Source of the DNA: an uncultured bacterium
Lineage (GTDB): Bacteria > Verrucomicrobiota > Kiritimatiellia > RFP12 > CAIWXQ01
Length of the DNA stretch: 64,000 nt
Direction: 5' to 3'
NCBI GenBank assembly: GCA_903916675.1
Contig: CAIWXQ010000001.1
Span: 151,303-215,302 of the forward strand
This document shows positions 1 through 7,635 of the stretch, in pieces (the stretch's first letter is position 1; the number at the start of each line of letters is the position of its first letter). The notes beneath the pieces were generated by a model. The model saw only the letters and a list, made by a program, of their open reading frames with translations. It had not been told where the DNA came from and ran no database searches. Position numbers and translations under genes: made by a program.

Positions 1-148
1 GTTGGCTCAGGGGGATGGCATGGGAAACGCCGCCATCGCCGCATCCTGTCAATCCCGTGCCCGCCTCTGCCGCGACGCGCCCCACCAGAAGGAGCGACAC
101 CGCGACAACCAGATTGACCCTGCGCACACCCCGCGTCATTGTTCTCAT
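1..148 (-). CDS. Secreted protein, N-terminal part only
   Basis: The leftward reading frame begins at an ATG at 146-148 and runs off the left edge of the window. The visible 49 residues start MRTMTRGVRRVNLVVAVSLL and continue to an Ala-rich stretch ending VAAEAG, which is a good Sec signal peptide with a charged start, a hydrophobic core and an AxA-like cleavage site. The residues after it (GTGLTGCGDGG) contain two cysteines but no recognisable domain. Function unknown. The call rests only on the signal peptide and an open frame to the window edge. Confidence 0.45.
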   Translation of the reverse strand, partial: MRTMTRGVRRVNLVVAVSLLLVGRVAAEAGTGLTGCGDGGVSHAIPLSQ

Positions 149-631
149 GCCCGCCGCCCCCTTGTCCCGCGCATGCCACTCAGTCCCATTGCCCATAATT
201 ACGCATAATACTATCATATGGGGGGGGGGTGCTGAAGCCTCTTTCTCAAGTTAGAAATTCATGCGGGCAGGGTCGGTAAGCAAGCGCCCTGACAGCCATC
301 CTGCCCACCTTGTCCGGCCTGCAGGGGCGAGTTGCTGTGAACAGGACAGCTTTCCCCGCTGCTGGCAGACTTTTCACCGAGTATTACGACTGCCAACCGG
401 TTTCTGCGGGTGTGCCCGTGTCAGCCAGATAGCGAGTTCTTCTTCATTTGCCGGCTGCCACCGCGCTGCTTGTCCAATCTCCCCGATGGTATCCCCACCC
501 GGGGGCGCGGGCGTCCCGCCCCTGCCGCATCCTTGACACACGCCACGCAGGAACGTACCGTTGTCACGAAATGTGATCCTGTGTGCTTGCGAATCGGAAA
601 CCCGGAAAGTCTGAGTGGCGGTCGAGATCAC
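149..631. other. Intergenic region with a 10-G tract
   Basis: No convincing gene is seen on either strand. A run of ten G lies at 220-229, shortly upstream of the leftward secreted-protein gene. The last 20 bases lead into the GTTGGGC heptamer at 632 that starts the first cassette. The sequence before that heptamer (GAGTGG, then ATCACGTT) resembles the sequence before the cassette start at 27453, so it may be the 3' arm of a recombination site. I could not find a matching 5' arm. Confidence 0.4.
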
Positions 632-650
632 GTTGGGCCGAGATCATGCA

Positions 651-1181
651 ATGAAGATGATCATCTTTGCGATGGCTTTCGCGTTCGCCGGTTGCTCCAG
701 ACCGGTTACGCCGGCGCATCCGGAAGGACTGGGCCAGACGGGGATGACAAAAGCGGAGGCGAAGCACTGGCCGCCAGATAACCCATTCTATCCAATCGAC
801 GGAGTCGTCATTAGGGAAGTGTTGCTCGATACGTCTGATCATGATGAGTTCCATGGAGACGGGACAACTCTCAAAGTCTACAGGGTGTCCGTTACTCATG
901 GCGTCAATGCACTGCTCGCCAACAACCGAATCCGGCACAGTCGGATTTGGGTTGCACGCCCATTCGACGAGAAGACAATGGAAGCTCTGGAGTTCTTGTC
1001 GAAGTGGACAACCACCACGAAAGTCGCCCCATTCATGCGGCAGATGCTATCCAGCGATGATTTGTATGTTGCATACGATACACTGCAACGCGATACCGAT
1101 TTGAAGCGAGTCACCGACGCGGCACTGTGGCTGTTTGCGCCAAGCCAAAATCTGCTCGTGTTCATTCAGGTGAATACATGA
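651..1181 (+). CDS. Small lipoprotein, unknown function (putative integron cassette gene)
   Basis: A 176-aa protein beginning MKMIIFAMAFAFAGCSRP, a short signal peptide with the lipobox AFAGC, so it should be lipid-anchored. An in-frame start lies further upstream at 615, but only the ATG at 651 places the signal peptide at the N terminus. The rest of the protein matches no family I recognise. Base composition is lower in GC than in the neighbouring genes. The gene starts 19 bases after GTTGGGC (632-638) and stops 13 bases before the near-complement GCCCCAC (1195-1201), which opens an attC-like hairpin. This is the arrangement expected of an integron gene cassette. Confidence 0.6.
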   Translation: MKMIIFAMAFAFAGCSRPVTPAHPEGLGQTGMTKAEAKHWPPDNPFYPIDGVVIREVLLDTSDHDEFHGDGTTLKVYRVSVTHGVNALLANNRIRHSRIWVARPFDEKTMEALEFLSKWTTTTKVAPFMRQMLSSDDLYVAYDTLQRDTDLKRVTDAALWLFAPSQNLLVFIQVNT

Positions 1182-1194
1182 TCGCAAGAATAAC

Positions 1195-1287
1195 GCCCCA
1201 CTACGGCCTGGTGCTGACCGCTGCCAGCATTGGACCGCTCGGAGTTGCAGGCATATACGCAGCGGCAGCACAGGCCTGACGTTCGAT
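1195..1287 (+). repeat. attC-like recombination site A
   Basis: The element runs from GCCCCAC (1195-1201) to GTTCGAT (1281-1287). After a three-base spacer, GGCCTG, TGCTG and CCGCTGC on the 5' side pair with their complements at 1255-1276. Single unpaired G and A bases interrupt the 5' arm. This bulged stem with a variable loop and outer R-type boxes is the architecture of integron attC sites. The sequence is about 90% identical over 79 bases to site B at 28525-28617. The last heptamer GTTCGAT is exactly complementary to ATCGAAC at 1537-1543, after the next gene. It departs from the textbook R box GTTRRRY at one position, so I call it attC-like. Confidence 0.6.
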
Positions 1288-1313
1288 GAAGATGAGGGAA
1301 GGGGAATCGAGGG

Positions 1314-1535
1314 ATGAGCGCCATTGTATTGCTTCTGCCGTTGCTTTGCCTGGTGTTTGGCATTGGCGGGACCGTCCTCTGGATCTGGATGATTGTGGAC
1401 TGCGCGACCCAGGAGAAGTCCGAAGGAAACGAGAAGCTGATCTGGATCCTGATCATCGTCCTGACCCACTGGATTGGCGCGTTGATCTATCTTCTTGTAC
1501 GGCGACCCAAGCGCATGCAGGAACTGGGAAGATGA
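1314..1535 (+). CDS. Two-TM PLDc_N-like small membrane protein (putative cassette gene)
   Basis: A 73-aa membrane protein with two hydrophobic segments, residues 3-27 and about 42-60, separated by a short hydrophilic loop containing DCATQE, and ending in a positive tail (RRPKRMQELGR). This layout and the WIWMIVDC motif resemble the PLDc_N domain found at the N terminus of cardiolipin synthases and as stand-alone proteins. No catalytic phospholipase domain is present, so no enzymatic role is proposed. The gene begins 33 bases after GTTCGAT and ends two bases before the exact complement ATCGAAC, so the unit at 1281-1543 has both boundaries of an integron cassette. Confidence 0.65.
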   Translation: MSAIVLLLPLLCLVFGIGGTVLWIWMIVDCATQEKSEGNEKLIWILIIVLTHWIGALIYLLVRRPKRMQELGR

Positions 1536-1536
1536 C

Positions 1537-1565
1537 ATCGAACCACCGGCTGCTGTCGCAGCTAA
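1537..1565 (+). repeat. Truncated attC-like site (5' half only)
   Basis: ATCGAAC is followed by a CAC spacer and CGGCTGCTG, the same order of box, three-base spacer and stem start as in the other attC-like sites of the window; CGGCTGCTG also opens site E. No matching 3' arm is visible downstream, where a dispersed intergenic repeat begins at about 1571. I read it as an attC cut off by that repeat. Confidence 0.4.
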
Positions 1566-1570
1566 CCGCG

Positions 1571-1762
1571 CGCGGCATGTTTTTACATCTCCCTAACAGC
1601 CCAACAGCCTTCAGCCTGCAGCTGTCCGCAACAGGTGGTGATCTTGACGTGTATCTACGCTTCTGGCACGCTGCCCACCATGACATCGCGGCTTCTTGCC
1701 GGTTCCGGCATGCTTGAGGCCTATGCGGGCTGGTGCCGAATGAAAAGCGATTTCTTATCAAT
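1571..1762 (+). repeat. Dispersed intergenic repeat, copy 1
   Basis: The segment shares blocks in the same order with 3861-4060: CGCGGCATGT, a CTAACAG/ACAGCCTTC stretch, GGTGATCTTGACGTGTATCT at 1637, CACCATGACxxCG, TCCGG, CCTATGCGGGC and AAAGCGATTTCTTATCAA at 1743-1760. The second half recurs at 7317-7392 and its CTATGCGGGC hairpin at 12420-12450. The core can fold as GGCC-TATGCG-GGCC. Function is unknown; it could be a transcribed leader, an attenuator or a small non-autonomous mobile element. Confidence 0.6.
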
Positions 1763-2017
1763 CGGTTTCGACGGCGACGTCGTCTACGAGATGTGCTTGC
1801 CCCTGCGCGGCGGCGGCAGCGAAGCCAACCTCGACCGCACCGCCGCCCTCAGCCTGCGCCGCACCCAGGAACTCATCGCCGGTGGCCGGGCGAAGGCGAG
1901 GCGGCCGTAACACTTGCAAGCGGAGGTCATGCGCCCGGGCACAAGTTCGAGAAGTGTCCGGCGTTTGCGTGGAAGCCGAACCGCATGCACAAATACGGTA
2001 AAGAAGGGAAGGGCTCC
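1763..2017 (+). pseudogene. Possible gene-end remnant after the repeat
   Basis: The frame containing FDGDVVYEMCLPLRGGG and continuing SEANLDRTAALSLRRTQEL stays open through the repeat to a stop at 1908-1910. It reads like the C-terminal piece of a protein, but I do not recognise the family and it has no start codon of its own. The following hundred bases hold only the ribosome-binding site of the next gene. Confidence 0.25.
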
Positions 2018-3607
2018 ATGCGAACGGTTCGGATGTGCTCGTTGGCCGGACGGTTTTTTGTCGCCGGAATGATCCAGGCGGTCTGTTCGTGGGACAGTGC
2101 GCAGGCCGCGCAGGGGTTTGTCGTGGAGCACACCTGCACCAACATTTCCCTCATTCCGGACGACGCCATTGCCCGCGCGGCGAATTATAAGACCGTTCTG
2201 TGCGGCGATTCCCTGCTCAACGCGTTCGGTTCCGGTTTCACGCAATTGAAGGCGCAAAACCCCAAATATAACTGGACCGGCAAGAGTTTTATCCTGCGGT
2301 ACCGCGGTCATCCGGGCGCCGAGAAGATTTGCGACGACTTGGGCGTGCAGGATCTCAAGACCAACGCCCCCGGCGGGTATATCGCGCATTGCAAAAATGC
2401 CTATAACGCCTATTGCATTTATGTCTACTTCGGCGAACGTTGGACCAACCAGATCCCGTTCCCGGCTGACGACACCGCGCCCTTTGCCGGTTCCCGGCGC
2501 GACTGGGCGTATTACTCGAACGCCATGGTCCGACTGGAACAGGCGTACCCGAACAATGTCTTTGTCTGGTCGACGATCCCCCCGTTCTGTGCGCAATACA
2601 AATGGTATTACCATGCGGGCTCCGACTTCAAAAACGGCGAATGGTTCAACGCCAACGTGCGCGCGTTCTGCAAGGCGAACAACCGGGTGTTATACGATTT
2701 TGCGGACATCCTGAGCCATGACGGCGCAGGCAACCGGATCGTCGATAAGAACGGCTATGAGTCCATGTGTTACGACTGGTGCGGCGATGACGGGGAACAC
2801 CCCGCGGTGAACGCCGGTCCGGTCCGGCTGGCGACGACCTGGTGGTGGCTGGCTGCCCGGCTGACCGGCTGGACGCCCGTTCCCCAGGTTTCGGCCGCGC
2901 CCGTGAGCGGTGTCATCACCACGGCCCCGATGAGCGCGGTCACGCTGCCGAACCGGCCGGCGCTCGTGGCCTGGTATCCGCTGGAGGACAACGTGAGCCA
3001 GACGGAGCTTCACGACGCCACCACCAACGCCCACAACGGCACGCTCTTCGGCAGCATTGCCTCTTCCGCCGACTGCATGGTTGGGAGCCAGGCCTACGCG
3101 TTCAACGGCGGCCAAGCGGTGGTGTACAATTCCATCTCCTCCGAGATCCGGAAGGGGCTGACCCTTTGCGCCTGGGTGAAGATACCGGACACGAACGGCG
3201 TGTATTGCGCGGTTTGGGAGAAGGACGCCTTTAGCTTGTACGCAACCGGCCCCGGCAACCGTTGCGCCGGCGGGGAGGTCTGCCTGGGCGGCATGAATTA
3301 TTCGGTGAGCAGCGGGCGTCCGCTGGCGGTCAACGCCTGGCAGCACCTGGCCGTCACCTGCGATCCGACCGCGGGGCAGCTGCTCTTTTACATCAACGGC
3401 GCCAAGTGTGCGGCCAAGACCGTGCCGCCGGGCGGCATCGATACGTCGTACAGCGAACTGTACGTGGGGAACCATGCCAATTACGGCGTGTACCGGGGGC
3501 TGCTGGACGACGTGCGCATCTACAACTATGCCCTGAAGGCCCAAGACCTGTACGCGCTGTATACGGGCACCAACACGGTCCGTCAGCGATCCGCCGGTCG
3601 CGAGTGA
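2018..3607 (+). CDS. Secreted SGNH-hydrolase-like protein with C-terminal LamG domain
   Basis: A 529-aa exported protein. The ATG at 2018 has GGGAAGGG just upstream and starts a signal peptide (RTVRMCSLAGRFFVAGM, ending SAQA). Residues about 45-290 look like an SGNH/GDSL fold: VLCGDSLLNAFG supplies the GDS block, and GDDGEHPAVN near residue 265 supplies the D-x-x-H block with the catalytic His. Residues about 310-520 form a LamG/concanavalin-like domain (ALVAWYPLEDN, LTLCAWVKIPD, WQHLAVTCD, LLDDVRIYNYAL). The family suggests an esterase or deacetylase acting on acylated carbohydrate, with the LamG part binding glycan; the exact substrate is not evident. It lies upstream of a large glycoside hydrolase. 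Confidence 0.75.
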   Translation: MRTVRMCSLAGRFFVAGMIQAVCSWDSAQAAQGFVVEHTCTNISLIPDDAIARAANYKTVLCGDSLLNAFGSGFTQLKAQNPKYNWTGKSFILRYRGHPGAEKICDDLGVQDLKTNAPGGYIAHCKNAYNAYCIYVYFGERWTNQIPFPADDTAPFAGSRRDWAYYSNAMVRLEQAYPNNVFVWSTIPPFCAQYKWYYHAGSDFKNGEWFNANVRAFCKANNRVLYDFADILSHDGAGNRIVDKNGYESMCYDWCGDDGEHPAVNAGPVRLATTWWWLAARLTGWTPVPQVSAAPVSGVITTAPMSAVTLPNRPALVAWYPLEDNVSQTELHDATTNAHNGTLFGSIASSADCMVGSQAYAFNGGQAVVYNSISSEIRKGLTLCAWVKIPDTNGVYCAVWEKDAFSLYATGPGNRCAGGEVCLGGMNYSVSSGRPLAVNAWQHLAVTCDPTAGQLLFYINGAKCAAKTVPPGGIDTSYSELYVGNHANYGVYRGLLDDVRIYNYALKAQDLYALYTGTNTVRQRSAGRE

Positions 3608-3667
3608 ACCTGGGACCGGTCCGGAAACTCCGGCACGCGAGGCCGCGCGCCCTCCAGCCGGTTGTCG

Positions 3668-3803
3668 CTACCCGTTGGTCAGCGTATCGAGCATGAGGCT
3701 GGTGAAGACCATCCCCTGTTCGAACTGGTCCAGGCCATAGGATTCGTTCTGCGCGTGGACCGCGTCCTGCGCGCGGGAGAACCCTACGAGCAATTATTCC
3801 GAC
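3668..3803 (-). pseudogene. C-terminal remnant of a peptidase-like gene
   Basis: The leftward frame ending at a stop at 3668-3670 reads QDAVHAQNESYGLDQFEQG followed by MVFTSLMLDTLTNG. The pattern DA-H-x-x-NE-x-x-x-L-x-x-F-x-x-G is typical of the C-terminal end of M20-type dipeptidases, where that His binds metal. The frame upstream is not continuous with the rest of such an enzyme, so only the last 40 or so codons survive. It sits beside the second copy of the dispersed repeat. Family assignment is tentative. Confidence 0.35.
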
Positions 3804-3860
3804 AGGTTGCCAGCGGAGGAAGAGTGCCATGCTGCCCCGGCGCTGGAGCCTATCCGCTCG

Positions 3861-4060
3861 CGGCATGTCTTTTCATTTTCCTAACAGCTTACAGCCTTCT
3901 CTCACGCCCCGTCCGCCCCAAGCCGCAGGTTTGTGGTGATCTTGACGTGTATCTACGCTTCTGACAGGCTACCCACCATGACGGCGTGGCTTTTTCCGGT
4001 TCCTGCATGATTTTGGCCTATGCGGGCCGGCACCGACTGAAAAGCGATTTCTTATCAAAG
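3861..4060 (+). repeat. Dispersed intergenic repeat, copy 2
   Basis: Same block order as copy 1 at 1571-1762, including GGTGATCTTGACGTGTATCT near 3935 and AAAGCGATTTCTTATCAA ending at 4058. It ends a few bases before the ATG at 4062 of the glycoside hydrolase gene, so it forms that gene's leader. The GGCC-TATGCG-GGCC hairpin at about 4015-4028 is perfect here. Confidence 0.65.
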
Positions 4061-4061
4061 C

Positions 4062-7000
4062 ATGACCACAAAAAAGCCGACGAAACAGAACTGCAAGCCT
4101 GCCGCACGCACTGCTGCGCCAACCGGTCGCGCCGGCCAGCAGGCACAGGACCGCGCGAACCGCTGGACCCAGGCGGCATTCCAGGCACCTGCGATGACCT
4201 ACCGCTCGGTGCCGTTCTACTCGCTGAATGACGAGCTCGACGCGGTTGAACTGGACCGCCAGCTCCGCATTTTCCAGGACGGCGGTTTCGGCGGAAGTTT
4301 CCTGCACAGCCGCATCGGGCTGCTGACCCCGTATCTGGGCGACGCGTGGTTCGACATCATGGCAGCGGGCGTGAACACATCGCAGGAGATCGGCATCGAT
4401 GCCTGGTTCTACGACGAAGACAAGTGGCCCAGCGGATTCGCCGGCGGGATCGTGCCGCTGCAGAATGAAAGCTTCCGGGCTCGTTCCCTCCTGCGGGTGC
4501 GGAAGGACCAGCCGGTCCGCGCGCCGGACACCGTGCTCTTTGCGGACGCCTCCCACACGTACCTATGCCGCGTGGACCCACTGGGCAACGCCTGGTTCAA
4601 CGGCACCTCGTGGGTGGATCTGATGAATCCCGCCATGGTCAAGGCCTTCATCGACTGCAGTTACGCGCCCTATGCGCAGCGCTACGCGGGCCAGCCCCAC
4701 GTGTGCGGCATCTTCACCGACGAACCCCAGATCAGCCCCCGGGGCGGCCAGCCCCACCTGGGCGCGATCAGCTTCTCGCCGGTGGTGCTCGACGCCTTCC
4801 GGGCGCGCACCGGCAGGGAGCTGCCACCGCTGCTGCCGTCGCTCTTCGAGCCAGTCGGCGACTGGCGCCGTGTCCGGCTGGATTACTACCGGACCATCGC
4901 AGCCTGCTTCGAGAAGGCCTTCAGTCAGCAGATCGGCGACTATTGCGGGGCGCACGGCCTGATCTGGACCGGACACTACAACGGCGAAGAAACGCCCAGC
5001 TCCAACATGCTGAACACGGGCGCGCTGATGCAGCAGCTGCGGCACATGCAGATGCCGGGCATCGACGCCCTCGGCCTGCACTACAATTCCGTGCATAGCG
5101 GCAAGGTCATGACCTCGGTCGCCAACCAGTATGGCCGGCCGCGCCGGCTGAGCGAGCTCTTCGGCATCAGCGGCCATAACCTGACCTTTGAAGACCGCAT
5201 GTGGATCACGGCCTGGCACACCCTCATGGGCGTCAACTTCATGTGCCCCCACCTCTCGCTCTACAGCATGAAGGGCGATCGCAAACGGGACTATCCCCCC
5301 ACCATCAGCTACCAGCAGCCCTATTGGCGCTACAACAAACTCTTCGAGGATTTCTCCGCGCGCCTGTGCGCCTTCGCCACAATCGGCAGGACCGCGGCCG
5401 AGATCTGCGTGATCCATCCGATCGAATCGGATTACATCGAACACGCCGAGGGGCTGGCAGGCAAGCGGGACGCCGCCTTTGAACGCCTGCTCAACAGCCT
5501 GATGCAGACGCACCGCAACTTCGATCTCGGCGACGAGCAGATCCTCGCCGAAATCGGCAGGATTGAAAACGGGCGCTGCCTCGTTGGCGCCATGGCCTAT
5601 TGCGTGGTGGTGGTGCCGCCGATGCTGACCATCCGCGCCTCCACCGTCGCGCTGCTCGAACGCTTCGCCGCGCAGGGCGGCGCCGTGCTGGTGGCGCAGG
5701 CTGAGCCCAGCCTGATCGATGGCGCCGAGCATGCCGCCGGCCTGGCCACGCTGCGGCAGATCGCCACGCGGGTGCCGGATGACGCGGCCTGGCTGGAGGT
5801 GCTGAACACGAAAGCCCCGCCCGTGTTCACCCTGCGCGGCGCGCGCGCGGAGCAGATCTGGACGCACCTGCGCGAGGTTCAGGACGGCCACACGCTCCAG
5901 CTCTCCAACACGTCCCGGCTGACAGACCAGCTCGTCGCGCTGCGCCTGGCCGACCGCGCGGCCGCTGTCGCGCTGTGGAACCCGGTGAACGGGCAGTGCC
6001 TGCGCCTGACACCCGCAAACGACGGCTCGTACGCCCTGGCGTTCGCCCCGGCGCAGACGTGGCTCGTGAGTTTCGGCCAGACCGCGGCAGACGCGGCCTT
6101 TGACGCGGACTACGCCGTGCCCGGGGCGCGCCAGGAGGTCATGAAACTGACCGGCGCGTGGCAGGGCCGGCGCCTTGATCCGAATGCGCTGACCCTCGAC
6201 TACGCCCGCTATTCGAAGGATGGCGGCCGCACGTGGAGCGAACCCGAACCCGCGCTCGCCATTTACGACCGGTTCGCCCTGAGTGCCCCCTACAACGGCC
6301 CGCTGCAACTGAAGTACGAGGCCGAGATCGCTGATGTGCCCGCGTCCTGCCAGCTGGTTGTCGAGCAGCCCGAGATGTACACGGCAATCACCGTGAACGG
6401 CACCCCCGTGGCGTTCAACGGTGACGCGTTCTACACCTGCTTCACCTTCCGCGCCCAGGACGTCAGCAGCCTGCTCCAGACCGGCCGCAACGCGATCATC
6501 CTCGCCCTCAACCATGTTTCGGCCCTACCGGCCAGTCTCGACGCCCATGCCCGCTACGGTTCGGAAATCGAGAGCATTTACCTGATCGGCGATTTCGCGG
6601 TCCGGGCCGTGGCGGCCGAGCACCCGCTCGCCACCACGTACCGCAACGAGGGCGGCTCGCTGACGCCGAAACCGGTCAACAGTTTCCAGCGGTTCGTCAT
6701 CGGGCGCGAACAGGAGGCCTTCTCCGGCGATCTCGCACAGCAGGGGTACCCGTTCTATGCGGGCGAGTTTCAGCTTGAGACCAGCCTGACCTGCGGCGCG
6801 CTGAAGCCGGGACAGCGCTACCTGCTGGCCCTCCCGGCTTTTGAGGCTGTGGTGGTCAACGTGACAATCAACGGCCAGCCCTGCGCGCCCCTGTTCGCCA
6901 GCCCGTGGGAAGCCGACGTTTCCGCCGCGCTGCACGCCGGCGCCAATACGGTCCGCATCACGCTCACCAACAGCCTGCGCAATCTGCTCGGACCGCATCA

Positions 7001-7196
7001 CCACAAGGGCGGCGAGCACACGGCTGTCGGCCCGGCAACCTTCCGCGCCAATGCGAACTGGCCCAATCGCGAGGCGGGCGAAACCAACTGGTACGACGCG
7101 CGCCTGACCGGCAAGGCCAAGGTCTGGCGCGACGACTATTACCTGATTCCATTCGGCTTGCTGCAACCGCCGGTGCTGATGGATGCCGGCGGCTGA
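4062..7196 (+). CDS. GH106-like glycoside hydrolase (putative alpha-L-rhamnosidase)
   Basis: A 1044-aa protein. The recognisable domain begins near residue 40 with FQAPAMTYRSVPFYSLNDEL, then GGFGGSFLHSRIGLLTPYLG and IDAWFYDEDKWPSGFAGG. This is the N-terminal block of the large GH106-type family, in which residues around WPSGG line the active site; the acidic FTDEPQISP near residue 225 is a candidate catalytic segment. C-terminal beta-sandwich parts (YEAEIADVPASCQLVV, NAIILALNHVSALPASL) resemble the carbohydrate-binding modules of these enzymes. Pectin or other rhamnose-rich glycans are the usual substrates of GH106. The 40-residue polar N terminus has no clear signal peptide; an alternative start is the ATG at 4194. 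Confidence 0.7.
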   Translation: MTTKKPTKQNCKPAARTAAPTGRAGQQAQDRANRWTQAAFQAPAMTYRSVPFYSLNDELDAVELDRQLRIFQDGGFGGSFLHSRIGLLTPYLGDAWFDIMAAGVNTSQEIGIDAWFYDEDKWPSGFAGGIVPLQNESFRARSLLRVRKDQPVRAPDTVLFADASHTYLCRVDPLGNAWFNGTSWVDLMNPAMVKAFIDCSYAPYAQRYAGQPHVCGIFTDEPQISPRGGQPHLGAISFSPVVLDAFRARTGRELPPLLPSLFEPVGDWRRVRLDYYRTIAACFEKAFSQQIGDYCGAHGLIWTGHYNGEETPSSNMLNTGALMQQLRHMQMPGIDALGLHYNSVHSGKVMTSVANQYGRPRRLSELFGISGHNLTFEDRMWITAWHTLMGVNFMCPHLSLYSMKGDRKRDYPPTISYQQPYWRYNKLFEDFSARLCAFATIGRTAAEICVIHPIESDYIEHAEGLAGKRDAAFERLLNSLMQTHRNFDLGDEQILAEIGRIENGRCLVGAMAYCVVVVPPMLTIRASTVALLERFAAQGGAVLVAQAEPSLIDGAEHAAGLATLRQIATRVPDDAAWLEVLNTKAPPVFTLRGARAEQIWTHLREVQDGHTLQLSNTSRLTDQLVALRLADRAAAVALWNPVNGQCLRLTPANDGSYALAFAPAQTWLVSFGQTAADAAFDADYAVPGARQEVMKLTGAWQGRRLDPNALTLDYARYSKDGGRTWSEPEPALAIYDRFALSAPYNGPLQLKYEAEIADVPASCQLVVEQPEMYTAITVNGTPVAFNGDAFYTCFTFRAQDVSSLLQTGRNAIILALNHVSALPASLDAHARYGSEIESIYLIGDFAVRAVAAEHPLATTYRNEGGSLTPKPVNSFQRFVIGREQEAFSGDLAQQGYPFYAGEFQLETSLTCGALKPGQRYLLALPAFEAVVVNVTINGQPCAPLFASPWEADVSAALHAGANTVRITLTNSLRNLLGPHHHKGGEHTAVGPATFRANANWPNREAGETNWYDARLTGKAKVWRDDYYLIPFGLLQPPVLMDAGG

Positions 7197-7316
7197 CACG
7201 CGGGGTTCCGACGGATTGGGGCCGCCTTGCGGGGCGCCTGCCTCTGCCGGGGCCTGTGGCAGCAAGGCGTCCGGGGCACATCCGGTCTTGACCCGCTCGG
7301 CGAACGGATGATCCTT

Positions 7317-7392
7317 CGCAGCCTTTTGCCGGTTCCGGCATGCTTTCGGGCTATGCGGGCCGATGCCGACGGGAAAGCGGTTTCTTATCAAT
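7317..7392 (+). repeat. Dispersed intergenic repeat, copy 3 (3' half)
   Basis: CTTTTGCCGGTTCCGGCATG, the CTATGCGGGC core and AAAGCGGTTTCTTATCAA match the last 75 bases of copies 1 and 2; the 5' half is absent. The following 240 bases up to the NRPS gene contain no gene that I can support. Confidence 0.6.
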
Positions 7393-7635
7393 CCATTTGA
7401 GGTTCACGAGGCTCTTCGTCACATCTTTGATCGCCCGGGTGGAAGGCCGCAGCGGTTCCTGAAAAGCTCTGAGAGCAAAACAATTGGTTCTGGGTGCCAT
7501 GCCCATGGCGTCAGCCGTAAACAAGAAAACTTTTGTGGTCTCTAGCTCCCCCGTGTTATTTGTGTCGTTGACTTGTGCCATTGTCTGGTTGCGTGCTGTC
7601 GCCCGCCTTGGGCAAGAAGTAAGGCTGGAACTTGC

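Noticed and set aside
220..229. Ten-G tract as a phase-variable promoter
   Set aside because: It lies too far from, and shows no promoter alignment with, the leftward gene; only a note.
4563..6515. 650-aa open frame on the minus strand
   Set aside because: It lies antisense to the GH106-like gene, which has strong motifs; long opposite frames are common at this GC content and this one has no ribosome-binding site or family features.
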